NCBI GenBank assembly: GCA_033060915.1
Contig: CM065388.1
Coordinates: 25,565,001 to 25,629,000, forward strand
Length of the DNA stretch: 64,000 bases
Reading direction: 5' to 3'
Origin: Euryodendron excelsum
Lineage: Eukaryota > Streptophyta > Magnoliopsida > Ericales > Pentaphylacaceae
Position numbers and translations under genes: made by a program. This document shows positions 24,163 to 35,945 of this stretch, piece by piece. The notes beneath the pieces were generated by a model. The model saw nothing but the letters and a program-made list of their open reading frames with translations. It had not been told where the DNA came from and did not search any database. Position 1 is the stretch's first letter. Every line of letters begins with the position of its first letter.

Positions 24163-25228
24163 TATGCTTATTTTGTTGGATGATTTGGATTATATCTTAT
24201 GCATTATGAGATGAGTTTTCATTTAATGGGCATGATTGATACTTTATTTAGTTAGTGCACATATCTTGTATAATGAGTAGATGTCACTAGGCTTTATGTT
24301 CGGCCCTCTCACACGGTCGATCACCCTAGCGCTAAGATAGTGAGCAGGATGAGACACTAAATGATCACATAGGTACCGTGATAATATGATCTCCTTGGCG
24401 CTTAGAAAGCGAGCAAGGGTTTATGTTTATTTATCTGTTGCCTTAGTAAGAGTTAAGATGAGACTGTATGAGTTGAACATGGAGTTATCCACACCTCCAT
24501 GAAGCTTGTAAAAAGCCGGATGTGAGATTCTCGAGAAGCTCAAGTTAGGCGCTAGTGAGAGTGACTAGACTAAGATCTGTATGGTGTTAGAGTGTGACAG
24601 ACCCTGGGTGGGAGCTCCATCATAGCATACATATCATACTGTATGTGCTATAAGACGACCATTGTGGGAGTGACAGAATAGATCCCTGCTTTGTCACTGT
24701 GTGAGGCCTATGGACTTTAAGTCCAAGTTTATACCCTTTGAGACTTAGCACTATGTCATGAATTTGAAGCTTGATGTTGCTACTTTAGCATGTTATCTAA
24801 GGGTTATGAGGAATACGATCCAGTGGCGCATATCTAGGAAAGCAGTTGAGTTTAGATGGATTGACATAAGTGGCTAAGGAAAGATCATTTGACATCACAC
24901 TCATGATTTGTTGCTCATAGCCCGGGTGATCGTGTTAATATTAGTTTTTGATATGATCATGAGCACAAATGCATTGAGAGGTCTTACATGACTCTGTGTT
25001 AGTTACATGAGGGGTTAGAGGTGCAAGATCTGGTGTGGTTTGGTGATTTGGAGTATACACGAGATGATTGAGTTGTAGTGTTATGTTAGTTAGATGGTAA
25101 CTTAATATAACATTCCTCACCGGTACCTTTCTCATCTGTCGCACGTTCCATTTCTTGTATGAGGAGTTGAACAAGATGAGAGATTTAGGAGATGAGATTA
25201 TTGATGCCCCTTGTGTCCAAGTGGGAGA
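24163..25228 (+). other. Copia 3' noncoding region and polypurine tract
   Basis: About 1.07 kb with no frame. It holds two related blocks near 24313-24360 and 24390-24420 (GCGCTAAGATAGTGAGCA and GCGCTTAGAAAGCGAGCA). The purine run AAGTGGGAGA (25219-25228) touches the 3' LTR and is the plus-strand primer. Confidence 0.75.
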
Positions 25229-25700
25229 TGCTGCATAGGGTCCAGGGTATGTCCACATGGGCACATGGATATATATTCAGTATATATTTCATCTTCTATT
25301 GATAAGAAGATAATATGTTATCCGTATCAAATTTAGACTCCTAGAAGATAAAGAGAAGTGTGTCTTATCTTTATCATGGTGTATATTTATTATACACATA
25401 TTGTATCAGAAAAGAACTAATGTATTATCAGCTACACACTCTCTCTCTAGATTAATTTCTCTCTCTAGTTCTCCCTAGGGCTACCATCTTAGTGCCTTAG
25501 GATTTGGAACTTGTGTTCTTCGTATTGGACTCTAGTAGTCCTCTACTGTACGGCGAGGAAGACACAAAGGAGATTTTGGATTGATTCGTGGTATATTGCA
25601 CGTGTTGCGCGAAGGGCTCGTAAAGCAAGCAAGATGATCCGCACATCATATTGTTATCCGCATAAGGTATTCCGTATACCCCACCTATATTTTTCCTTCA
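25229..25700 (+). repeat. 3' LTR of the Copia element
   Basis: Starts TGCTGCATAGGG and ends TTCCTTCA, 472 bp, aligned without gaps to the 5' LTR by eye. Confidence 0.93.
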
Positions 25701-25888
25701 CATATATCCACTCTGCTTTCAATGACCATATATAGTTATAAATACCATTTCAGTGAGCTCACTTACCTAATTAATCACCACATTCTTCCCATGTCACATT
25801 ATACTGTTCAATACCAAAAGTCGTGTTGATTGCTAATTTGCCATTTAAAACAAATAATTGGATATTTTCAAGGCTATAAAGGCTAATA

Positions 25889-26110
25889 TTACGATTCTTA
25901 GAATAGTGGAGATAGGGATGAACTGTAAACCTAGACGTCCTGAGTTTCAAAACTTAACAGCTGTTTGGGGCCAGGCTGCGAAAGATTTATCTCTAATGAA
26001 TCTCTTAATCCTATCGTGGATGAACTACCTTTGACCAAATTGAAAATTGAATTAATTAAGATGCGTGTAAGTTGGCCTGGACCCCTGATTGCATAACCAG
26101 AGATTTTTTT
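25889..26110 (+). mobile_element. Decayed tRNA-derived SINE (copy 1)
   Basis: Matches the neighbouring SINE copy over its body: GTAAACCTAGAC..., GGGGCCAGGCTGCGAAAG..., CCTTTGACCAAAT... and GTAAGTTGGCCTGGAC. Box A is eroded; box B reads GAGTTTCAAAAC. It has the same orientation as copy 2. Confidence 0.6.
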
Positions 26111-26502
26111 TTGTTTGCTCAAAAAAAAAGAAGAAGAAGAAAAGAATAGGTGATAATTTATAATATTGTGAACTTAGAAATGAGGTGATTTTAGCTCTTT
26201 AGTTGGAAAATGGGAGTAACTAGGGGGCTTAATATGGAGCAGGGGATTAGACGAATCTGAGTCAATTGTAATAAAAAATGATAGATCGGGGCAAGTTTGG
26301 GTTTTATGGGACATTTCAAGAAAAATAGCCGTCATCTAGAATGAATTTCTCACATTGTGTTCCATAGAAAGGCAAAATTATTTTGTAGATTTTTATGTTG
26401 TTTCATCTACATCCAAATGGATGAGTTATATCATTCATGGAAATGCATTTTCCAAATTCGTCAATTCATAATTTTGGGGAGTACCAAACCAAAGTGAAGT
26501 AC

Positions 26503-26750
26503 TTAATTGTAGCCGAAAGGGTTGCTCAGTGGAGATACGAACGAGCTGTAAGCCCAGACCACTTGAGTTCGAAACTTGGAAACCCTCTTAGGGCCAGACT
26601 GTGAGAAATTTATTTCTTGTAAAAATCCTAGTAACAGCATGGATAATTGGCCTTTGACTAGATCTGAGAGGGTATTAGTTGGGGTGCATGTAAGTTAACT
26701 TGGACACTCCTAACCACAATACCAAACAAAAAGAAAAGAAGAAAAAAAAA
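26503..26750 (+). mobile_element. tRNA-derived SINE (copy 2)
   Basis: Pol III box A (TTGCTCAGTGG, 26522-26532) and box B (GAGTTCGAAAC, 26565-26575) about 32 bp apart are followed by a non-tRNA body, the GTAAGTTAACTTGGACAC 3' domain and an A-rich tail. TTAATT on both sides may be the target duplication. Confidence 0.75.
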
Positions 26751-27022
26751 TTAATTATTGTCTAAATAATATAGACAAAATTTGAGTTTGTAACATTATG
26801 TAATTGGTTGAGTTTCATGACTCATTTATTTCATTGTATGTTGGGATGTTGGGGAGTTTATCACAAATATTTGAATGTGTTTAAACATTTATTCATTCGA
26901 GCTCGTGCTAAGAAATGCTTGGATGATACAAAGAACTGGAGTTTTTATTCTTCACAGGACCTCGATGGACCTCGCTGGATCTTTGTCTTAGTTCTTCGCA
27001 GGACTTCATGGGACCTCGATAG
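26751..27022. other. Short intergenic stretch with GACCTCG words
   Basis: Three or four GGACCTCG/GGACTTC words lie near 26957-27020, directly before the next LTR. No gene is supported. Confidence 0.4.
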
Positions 27023-27314
27023 TGTTGGATTGTATGAGCCCTTAAAGCCATATTTATGATATTTAATTAATATTATATTTGATTCTCTCTCTTGTTTACA
27101 TTCATTCATACTATGTCAGGTAATTATATATGCATGAGATGTGTAAAGTCCAGGAATTGAACTTAAGGCGGTCATGTGTGTGAATGTGATTCATACATAG
27201 AGAGATATGATCACACCAGCTACTTGCAATTCCAAACTTAGTTCATAATCAAAGTGAGCTTGGATAACTCACTTAGTTGACTCTAACACACGTAACCTTT
27301 ATTTTATAGAATGG

Positions 27315-27698
27315 TTGGTCTCGACTGTTGGAGTAGTTGACTCCGGGTTAATGTGTTGATGTACTTGGAGGATATTGAACTAGATCAGGGTAAGAATACA
27401 TACTAACTACTGTCAGTGGTAGTGTCACTTCTGACAACTCTATTAATTGTAATGTGAGTCTTAACCTCGAGGGATTAAAGGACTCAAGTACTTGATGGTG
27501 TGCAATTTGGTCTCGACTGTTGGAGTAGTTGACTCTGGGTTAATGTGTTGATGTACTTGGAGTATATTGAACTGGATTAGGGTAAGAATACATACCTACT
27601 ACTGTTAGTGGTAGTATCACTTCTTACAACTCTATTAATTGCAAAGTGAGTCTTAACCCTGAGGGATTAAAGGACTCAAGTACTAGATGGTGTGCACT
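27315..27698. repeat. 192-bp tandem duplication inside the LTR
   Basis: Two copies begin TTGGTCTCGACTGTTGG (27315 and 27507) and end GATGGTGTGCA, highly similar throughout. Being in U3, they could double enhancer content. Confidence 0.88.
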
Positions 27699-28642
27699 TT
27701 AATTTATCAATGAGTGAGACTTCTGTATGGTTAATATCTTGCTAGGTTAGGTGTACATTATTAGGACTTGAAAACTTATAATCTCAATAAGGTCATCACA
27801 CTCCTATGAGATATGTATTTCCTTAACTCAGTCTTTCATTTGATCACTGCTGGCATACCAGATTTTTTTTATTCATATACTATTTATAGTACAAAGTTAT
27901 TATTTATTTTCAAATGGACTTTTTAGAAACTAAATAATTTGTAGTGATCAAAACTTACTAGATTGGATAGTCTTAGATAAGAAGTAAATTGGTCAAGGTA
28001 ATAGTTCTTTAGTTTGATGCCAATTTACGAATGCCAGTAATGGGGATTCATAGGATATAGGCCTTGATGTAATTTTCTACTTCAGTAATTAATAGTGTAG
28101 GAGTCTTGACGTAATTTTCTATTATGAGAGGTCACCTACCATCATTTAGTGGAGTTGAGGGCAGTTTCACTAATTACTATATTCATCAAGGGTTGATGTG
28201 CAATTATAGCAACATGGTGTTAGCTTAGAATATGAAAACCCTAGAGATCCCCCCTTTGCACTTAGAGAGGCATAGTATAAATACATACAAGAGAATGGCC
28301 AGCCACACCTAATGCTTCGAGAGAGAGGTTTTGGCTCAGGGTGTTGTGTTTGTGCGCTTGTGAGTTCCCACCATCTCTTGCCCTTGTCCCTTAGTGATCA
28401 AAGAGGAAGAACCGTAGGTCAAGAAGACTCCAGCTATTCAAGGATTCAAGGAAGAACCCTAGAAGAAGGAAGCTCATGTTCTTTAAGTGTTTTCACTGTT
28501 TAGGGTGTGCTACCAAATCCTACAAGGTATGATCTTTAATTCATTTTGTTGTTCATGCATTGATTAATGGAGACACATAAGTATGATCTTAAAGTTTTTT
28601 TTTGAAATCGCTTCTGCAAAGGTTTTTTCAAAAACCCTTAAT

Positions 28643-28655
28643 TGGTGTCAGAGCC
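28643..28655 (+). other. Primer-binding site of the second Copia-like element
   Basis: TGGTGTCAGAGCC differs from the standard tRNA-Met site TGGTATCAGAGCC by one transition. Confidence 0.65.
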
Positions 28656-30368
28656 ATCTCATGTCTATTCATTGATTCTATGTTCTAACATAAATATGAT
28701 CATGTATTAGTGTAGAATATATAGATTTATTGTGATGCTCATATATGGCTTCACGCATTATTTTTCACACCTAAGAACCCTATGGGGTTCGGCCGAAGGG
28801 GGAATTCATCCCCTAGGGTTTTGGCTACCATAGCTTGGCTCTAGGTATGAGTTTTCCAAACATATACCTTGCTGAATTTTTTTTGTCTCAGCATGTTGAA
28901 TGTTGCCTATTCATCATTAATATCATGTTAGAGCATGCCAAGGATGGTTCTATATTGTTTAGAATTGATTTTTACATGTTTAAGTTCATGTTTGATGGAT
29001 GGATGTGAATGAGAATGGTGCTGAAAATTTTTGGACAGCATGTATATATGTTTTTCATACCCCTATCTCTTGAAATTAGGTTTGATTCATGTATTGCTTT
29101 CGTGGGTTGTAATCCTTTATTCATTGGGGTCATTTTAAAGGGCATTATAATCTGAATTTTTTCACGAATGGACAAATTTTAATGGTTTCCCTATGACCAA
29201 AGTTTTTTATTTAGAAGCTTTGTAAACTTCATCAATGGAGTAAACTGTTCTTTCATATATTTTTGTTCTTCCATTCTTAATGTAATAGAGAAGAGAACAA
29301 AATTTGCAGTTTGAGGACAGCTTGTCTTCGCACGTTGAATAGCCATAACTTTGCGCTCGAGAGTCCATTTTAGGCAAAAATGTTTTTGATTGCATGTAAC
29401 TTTTTGAAATTTACGTGATTATGAAAAGAAGAACAATATTTGGAGTCAGAATCATTCCAAAAACAACAAGGTTTAGCCATCGAGGAAGAAGAAGGGTTTC
29501 CTAATTTTTCCATGCTTGGTCTCCAAGGGATTGACTAGAAGATCTACTTTCCAAATTTGGTAGTCAAAGATCTTGCAATCTAAGGCTCACAAGAAAGACT
29601 TGAGCTTTCCTATTTGGAATAGGAAATAGATATCCATGAGATATGAGTTTCCTTGTGGATGGATGCTTTACCTTCCCAATATGTTTGATTGCCTATCTTA
29701 CTTATACTACGATTGTAAGCACCCCATTTTTACCTACTTGGTAATCTCTGGCCCAACTAGACTCACTTTCAAACACTGCAGACACATTCAAGCCCAAACT
29801 GGCCTTTCAAACTCCAGTCCAATCAATTAACTGCTTTCCTAGCTCGCTGGGCCCAATCAAAGCCAAATGACAAAAATGCCCTTGAGGCGTCATTCTGTCT
29901 AATTCAATCTGACATGCTCTTTAAGAGTGTTTAAGTACTCAGAGTGGTAAGTCTACCCCTTCCAAGACTGTCCCCGGACAGTTCGACATGCTCATAATGC
30001 CATTCAAATCAACTCTGGACCAATTCCGGTTACTCCTGGTCAAAATAACCATTTTACCATAGGACCCGATCGCCCTCGTTAACCACACCGCTTCTGGGTA
30101 TCAAACCGATAAACCCCCAGGGCACTCCTACGAGTATCCCCAATCTGTAAATGCCATTTTGGTCCATTCCGGTAAATCCCAGTTCAAATGACCATTTTGC
30201 CATTGGTGGGCCGGTTATCATTTTCAACCATACCGATTTTAGGTATCAAATCGGTAATTCCCTAGAAGACTCCTAATAGTGCTTCCAGCCCTTGAATACC
30301 ATTTTAGTCAACTCTGGACCAATTTTAGTGATTGTTGATTCAAATGATCGTTTTGCCCCTAGCGGGCC

Positions 30369-32197
30369 TATAATCACCCCATTTTTGCCCGCTCAGCAAT
30401 CTTCGGCCCGACCGGATTCGGTTTCCAACTTCACAACACATGCAGGCTAAAGATGAGCCTTTCAATCTCCAATCCAGTCAACTGGTCGCTTCTCGGGTCC
30501 ACAAGGATCCGGTAAAACCTTAAGCACCATTATTCCAGGCAGTTTTCCAGACCAGGCGGTCCCGGAAAACCAACGCTATCCAGGTAGCTTCCTGGGATCG
30601 GGTGATCTCGGGGACCAACACCTCATCAAAGATTCCAGACGGTTCACTTCTGGTGCCTACTAGCCTACCAATGTAGAATGTTTGTTATTCGGTAGTTCTC
30701 CAGGACCAAGCGTTCTCGGAGACCAACACCACCCTTCCAGGTAGCTTTCTGAGACCAGGCATTCTCAAGAGCCAACACTACCCCTACAGGTAGCTCTCTA
30801 AGACCAGGCGTTCTTAGAGACCAACACCGCACAGTAGTTTTTCGAGACCGGGTAGTCTCGGGAACCAACACCTCGGTCAACACCAGCGCCTGCTAGCCCA
30901 ACTCGGTGAAAAATGACCAAATCTGCCCTTTTGGGCCTCCAGGCACATTTTGGGAAAGTTCAAAATTCCTCAAAACGATAAGTCCATCCTTCCATAATGT
31001 TGTCAAACTATCAGGCACCCCCCGCATGCCATTGGGTCCAAATTCGGTCCTATTCCGGCTCACTCTGTCCAAAATGACCATTTTGCCCCTAAACGGCTCA
31101 GCATTGCACGAACCCCGCTGAACGGCGACAAACTCCCTCAAAACCATCCCCGAATAGCCTTACATGCCTAACACAATGTACCAGACCATTCTTGACCATT
31201 TCCAGCCAACTCCGGTCAAAATGACCGTTTCGCCCCTGGAAGCCCAAAAATGCCTCGAAATAGCACCGGCCTTGGGATTTCGAGCGAGGGTTTCACCATG
31301 CACCCTTATTTAAACCCAGGAACACCCTACGGCACTAAACTCACATGATGCGATAAAAGTTCCCTGGAGCGTCTCCCAGACGCTCCGCTTAAATTGTCTT
31401 TTTCCCCAATTCCCTAGTTATAACGCATCGTTAACTAACTTGAGAAATGCGTAAATCAGGGAATTCACAAAAGCTCGTTTGTAGATCTTTCCATCGATAC
31501 GGTTCGATCGTATGGATCACTTCCCGAAGCCCTCCATCGTACGGTGCGACAACTATAACTTTCAGCAACCCCTAGAGCGTCTCGCAGACGCTCCGCCAAG
31601 GTTGACTTTTTCTCCGATTCCCTGATCAAAATGCACAATCATGCGACTTGAGAAATGCGTAAATTTGGGAATTCCGGAAAGTATTTCTAGAGTACTTTTC
31701 ATCGGAACGGTCCGATCGAATAGATCGCTTCTTGAAGGCCTCGATCATATCAAACGAAAACAACCACTTTTAAACACACACGGAGCGTATCACAAACGCT
31801 CAGCAAAAGTGTCCTTTTTAGCACACTTCCCGAGATGATACCCCACGCCTCTAAACATAATTCAAACTCTTCGAAAACATGAAAGTTCATCGGATACACT
31901 AATAGAACATCCCGAGTGCGACCGATTCCCCTGGAGCCTTCCCGGTTAGCCCAATTATCGAGGCAAAGTTTGGGCAAACCTTCCCGGTGATGGAGCATAT
32001 GCTACATGCACTCAAATTTTTTTCAGATCGACCGACTTTCGATCAACGGTAGAGATTTAACCAGTACATAGGGTGCCACGTGTTATTCTGGCAATGGAAC
32101 AGTACCTGCGCATGTAGCACATGCGCACGGTCTGTTCCAGATTGCCTATAAATAGAGGCCTCCCCCCTTGCATATTCTAGGTTCGAAATTGATACCC
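30369..32197 (+). repeat. Truncated 5' LTR of element A
   Basis: Starts TATAATCACCCC (two changes from TGTAAGCACCCC) and is close to identical to 37274-39100 all along. It carries the hairpin series at about 30540-30870, palindromes at 31366-31386, 31575-31593, 31783-31801 and 32107-32127, and a TATA box at 32147-32154. It ends about 45 bp after the TATA box. Confidence 0.85.
32107..32154 (+). promoter_or_regulatory. Palindrome plus TATA box, 5' LTR of element A
   Basis: Perfect 9-bp arms (TGCGCATGT and ACATGCGCA) around a 3-nt centre at 32107-32127. A 20-bp gap follows, then TATAAATA at 32147-32154. The 3' LTR has the same layout at 39012-39059, with one mismatch in the palindrome. Confidence 0.7.
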
Positions 32198-33080
32198 TTT
32201 CTTTCAAAAAACCCGCAACCTGGCCACGTTACAACCCCCAGAAAGTCCCCTCAGATCAGGGAAGATTGCTTAGTCTAAACAAGTTCAAGAGGGAATGGCG
32301 ATACCCGAGAAAGAAAAAGGGACAAAGCAGCGAAAATTTACTTAAGGTGGTTTTGGTTATTACCGCCCTAAAAAAAAACAAAAAAATCATTTTGAGCTTG
32401 AATACCCCTTCATTCATCTCCCATTGCCTAGCCTACATTACAGCCCAAAGTAAAGCCTTCTTGGATTAAGGATGGAAACTGCTCGCTTCTTTGCTAAAGG
32501 CTGCTTCGACTATCACCTGAAGAATCTATCAGATCAAACATAAGACCCTTGAGAGAAAATCAGTTGAGTGACAGTTTCTCATATAAGAGAGAGGGGAGGT
32601 CGGGTCTGAAACTGAAAACCCTAAGGATGGGATAACTGCCATCTCACCATGACAGCAAAAAGGCGCAGCAAGAAAGGGAATCTCCAAAGAAAGATCAAAG
32701 TGCCAAAATGACAATTTCCAAGGAACACCCAATCTACCTCTAGATGTGACTTCATATAGTCATATGCGTGCTTGTGCACTCTGCCTGACTTGTGCAATAA
32801 TGCACCCACTTTTTCCACATCTACTTAAAAGTTTGCCATCTCTCATGCATACCATGATTTCTGCACCTTAGTGTTTGCATTCATACCTATCATATACCCA
32901 CATAACATACATGACGAGGCAAGAAGAAAGAAATAATCATCATCATACAAAAAAAAAAAATGTACATAAGATCATCATACAGTCATCATCCATGAGGGCC
33001 AACATACGGCCTGAAATACATAAAACTACATAGCCAAACTAACTAAACTACAACTGTGTTAACAGATAAAAAAGGATGCC
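32198..33080. other. Interior of element A downstream of the PMD gene
   Basis: No frame is supported. On the minus strand this is the likely 3' UTR of the PMD pseudogene; its left edge is a deletion breakpoint with the 5' LTR. Confidence 0.5.
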
Positions 33081-35104
33081 TCAGGGAGCAGGGTCATCAT
33101 TTAAGTCAAAGTCGCCAATGTCCGGCACATACGGAGAGGGCTGGCTCGAAAAAGCTCCCGCGTCAAAGGGACCCTGGTCAAGGAGAAAGGCAGGAAAGGA
33201 AGAAGAGTTAGCATCAGAACACAAGAGATGCATGAGGGACATGGAAATAATAAATCATAAATAACATACCTAGCGGGCCTCCATCAGAGATATGTGGGCA
33301 GTCAGAGCCTCCACCTTAGCCCGGTATTGATCTCGTGCCTGGCAAGCTGCTAGGTACTCCTCCTCAAATACAAAGCCCTGGGCCTAACGCCAAAGCTCCA
33401 CCACCTCATGGCCGGCCACCTGCCCTCTGACCACCAGATCCAGCTGGGTGAAAGCACTAATAGACCTCGCTCGGAAGTGAGCCTCATAATCCACGTCCGG
33501 CGGAAGCAAGAACCGCTCACCCGGGACCCCGACTATGTAAGGAATCTCTACCCTAGCCCGATAAAGTCCAAACATATACTGGGGAGGATCCATGGCGGCG
33601 AGAAAAGTAGAATGAAACTACTGCCAGTGATGCTCCCCGAGGTACGTCTCCCAAGACACGGGACCCCGGAAGGTGATCCGCGACCTGGATAGTAGGATGA
33701 TATCCCTTATGCCGGCATACTAGGTGGATCGGTGATAAGGTGTCCAAGTCACATCCCAAGGCCTCAGTAGCTCCAAGTTAGCCCGGAGGGCTACAAAATC
33801 TGTAAGCAAGGATCACTGGACTACCTGCTGCAGGGCCCACCTCGTGGCTTGCGGGAAGGCATCGCTGGACAGTACCTCTGGTCGGCGAACTGGCAAATAC
33901 TCATAACTCCACCATATCAAAAACGGCCAAAAGCTCGTCAAGCTCCCCCAAGCCCCGGACGTCCTCACTCTCATCCCTCGGAGGAAGTAAGCAAAGGTGA
34001 AAGCACCCCAGTCAACATAATCCAGCGCATCTAGATCCGCCACCAGGCTCACCAAAGACAAAGGGACCGTCGACCTATTATTGTTGCAAAAGCAACTAAA
34101 GACGACGTACAGCACCAACCGGCGCCTCATAATAACTTGGTCATTTGGTGAAGGCTCGAAAGCAAAGGCTGTCTCTGCCGAGCATAAAAGTGAAGCTGGG
34201 AAGCTCGAGCCCCCGAGCCTTGGCAACCCCAAGAGAAAACGGACCTCCTCCAGAGACACGTCCCGCAGAGAAATCGGCACCCCTCCAAAAGATAGCCCAG
34301 TAATCATAGCCCAATCAACAGGGGTAGGCCCCAACTCAAAACCCACCAAATGCACGGTCCCTATCTCCCCAAACCACCGCTCCAACAATCCCATAGCGAT
34401 CCCGTGATCAAGCCTATCCGTCTGCAATGTCATAAAAGTGCCAAAACCAATCTGATGCAAAAAGTCCTAATAGGACGGAGTTGACGCCTGCATAGCTCGC
34501 AAGGCCGAGATATTGGCCCCTCTGAAGGAACTATGTGTAGCCGATGGCATCTGACCATAGCGCGAGTATAGGCTCAGATGGAACGCCAAGTCACGCAGCG
34601 GGTAAATATCAAGAATGGCTAGCTGATCATCGGTAAATGAAGCGTCTTTCTGCCTGTTCTGAATCGAAGCCTTACCATATCTTGTCCAGGGATCCACGGG
34701 CGAGTCAGCCTCATCCTCAAATCTCTCGTTAGGAGCCGCTGAGGGCTGTTCCCTCACGGAACTCCCACTAGAAACGGTCCTACCCGAGGATCTCTGCGGC
34801 TCGCTGCGACCGCTCCTGGGAGAACTGGCCCTAACACTGCCCCGCGCAGAAATATCCCTACTGCCTCCACGCGCCATGTCTCCCCGACTGCTAATCCGAG
34901 CTGAGCCGCTCCGACGGCTAGCTCTAGCCGAGCTACCCCGGCTACTACCACCCTCCTCAAGCTCTATCCGTGGCGCCTTCCCGTGGTGCCTCCTGTCTGA
35001 ACCATCGCCTCCAGCCTCTGACATCCTAAAAAATGACAACATTCAAGAGGATTAGTCAATCACTAATATACGAAAAGTGCAAAGATAAATGCATCAATGT
35101 ATAT

Positions 35105-35250
35105 ACATAAGAAAAAAATGATGAGTGAATGAAAAAGAAGAAAAACAAAGGAAAGAAGAAAAAAAAAAAGAAGAAAAAAAGAAAAAGAAAGGAAGAAGAA
35201 AAGGAGAAAAGGAAAAGAAAAAGGAAAAAAGTGAAAGGGGAAGGGCCCCA
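35105..35250. repeat. Purine-rich tract (polypyrimidine on the PMD strand)
   Basis: About 140 bp of A/G. On the minus strand it is a long polypyrimidine tract upstream of a branch-site-like TGACTAAT and the AG before the PMD start. It therefore fits the 3' part of the leader intron. The Lys/Glu-rich and Phe-rich frames here are artefacts. Confidence 0.7.
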
Positions 35251-35269
35251 TCTATTCTGGTTCAAAATC

Positions 35270-35945
35270 CTCCGCAGGTTTTCAAGCTTTTTCCTCAAAA
35301 AGTTTGGTTTCTAAAATTCGAACTGGTTTTCCGAGTTTTTCTCCTTCAAAAACCCTGGTTCAAATTTTTGCAGGTTTTCAAGCTTTTTCCTCAAAAAGTT
35401 TGGTTTCTATATTTTCAAACCGGTTTTTCGGGTTTTCTCCTTAAAAAACCCTAGTTCAAAAATTTTTAACGGTTTTCAAGCTTTTTTCTCAAAAAGTTTG
35501 GTTTCGAAGTTTTCAAACCGGTTTTTCGGATTTTCTCCTTCAAAAACCCTAGTTCAAAAATTTTTAACGGTTTTCAAGCTTTTTCCTCAAAAAGTTTGGT
35601 TTCGAAGTTTTCAAACCGGTTTTTCGGGTTTTTTCCTTCAAAAACCCTAGTTCAAAAGTTTTTGCACGGTTTTCAAGCTTTTTCCTCAAAAAGTTTGGTT
35701 TCTAAATTCAAACCGGTTTCCCGGGTTTTCTCCTTTAAAAACCTCGGTTCAAATTTTTATAGGCTTTCAAGCTTTTGCCTCAAAAAGTTTGGTTTCTACA
35801 TTTCCAAACTGGTTTTTTGGGTTTTCCCCTTTAAAAACCCCGGTTCAAAAATCCTTCACAGGTTTTTAAGCTTTTTCCTCAAAAAGTTCTATTTCTAAAT
35901 TTCGAAGCCGGTTTTTCGGGCTTTCTCCCTCAAAAGCCCCTTTCT
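35270..35945. repeat. Seven tandem copies of a 94-99-bp unit
   Basis: The unit holds GGTTTTCAAGCTTTTTCC, TCAAAAAGTTTGGTTTC, an AAACCGGTTTTTCGGG block and CAAAAACCCTAGTTC. Copies start at 35277, 35373, 35471, 35569, 35668, 35762 and 35861. They lie inside the inferred leader intron of the antisense PMD gene. Confidence 0.88.

Larger units (their letters stand above)
18031..25700 (+). mobile_element. Complete Copia LTR retrotransposon, 7670 bp
   Basis: Two 472-bp LTRs flank a leader, one gag-pol frame and a 3' noncoding part. The target duplication CATAT is perfect (18026-18030 and 25701-25705). A primer site complementary to initiator tRNA-Met follows the 5' LTR. Domain order (protease, integrase, RT, RNase H) is that of Copia. 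By eye the LTRs differ at about 30 of 472 positions, mostly transitions. This points to an insertion some millions of years old, assuming usual plant rates. It is inactive because of stop codons, not indels. Confidence 0.95.
27023..29713 (+). mobile_element. 5' end of a second Copia-like element (LTR plus leader)
   Basis: A 1.62-kb LTR-like sequence starts TGTTGGATTG and has a TATA box (AGTATAAATAC near 28273). It ends at about 28641, followed by a tRNA-Met-type primer site TGGTGTCAGAGCC (28643-28655). About 1.06 kb of leader follows without a frame, then it is cut off where the TGTAAGCACCCC LTR begins. No pol or 3' LTR is in the window. Confidence 0.6.

Noticed and set aside
26518..26580. 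A tRNA gene
   Set aside because: Only box A and box B remain; the cloverleaf is absent and the body continues as a SINE.
26808..27059. An 83-codon frame before the second Copia LTR
   Set aside because: No recognisable motif, and it overlaps the LTR start.
30893..31998. Short frames on both strands in the element A LTR
   Set aside because: Noncoding U3 sequence shared by both LTRs; no family motif.
35125..35454. Lys/Glu-rich and Phe-rich reading frames
   Set aside because: They are products of a purine tract and of the 97-bp tandem repeats.
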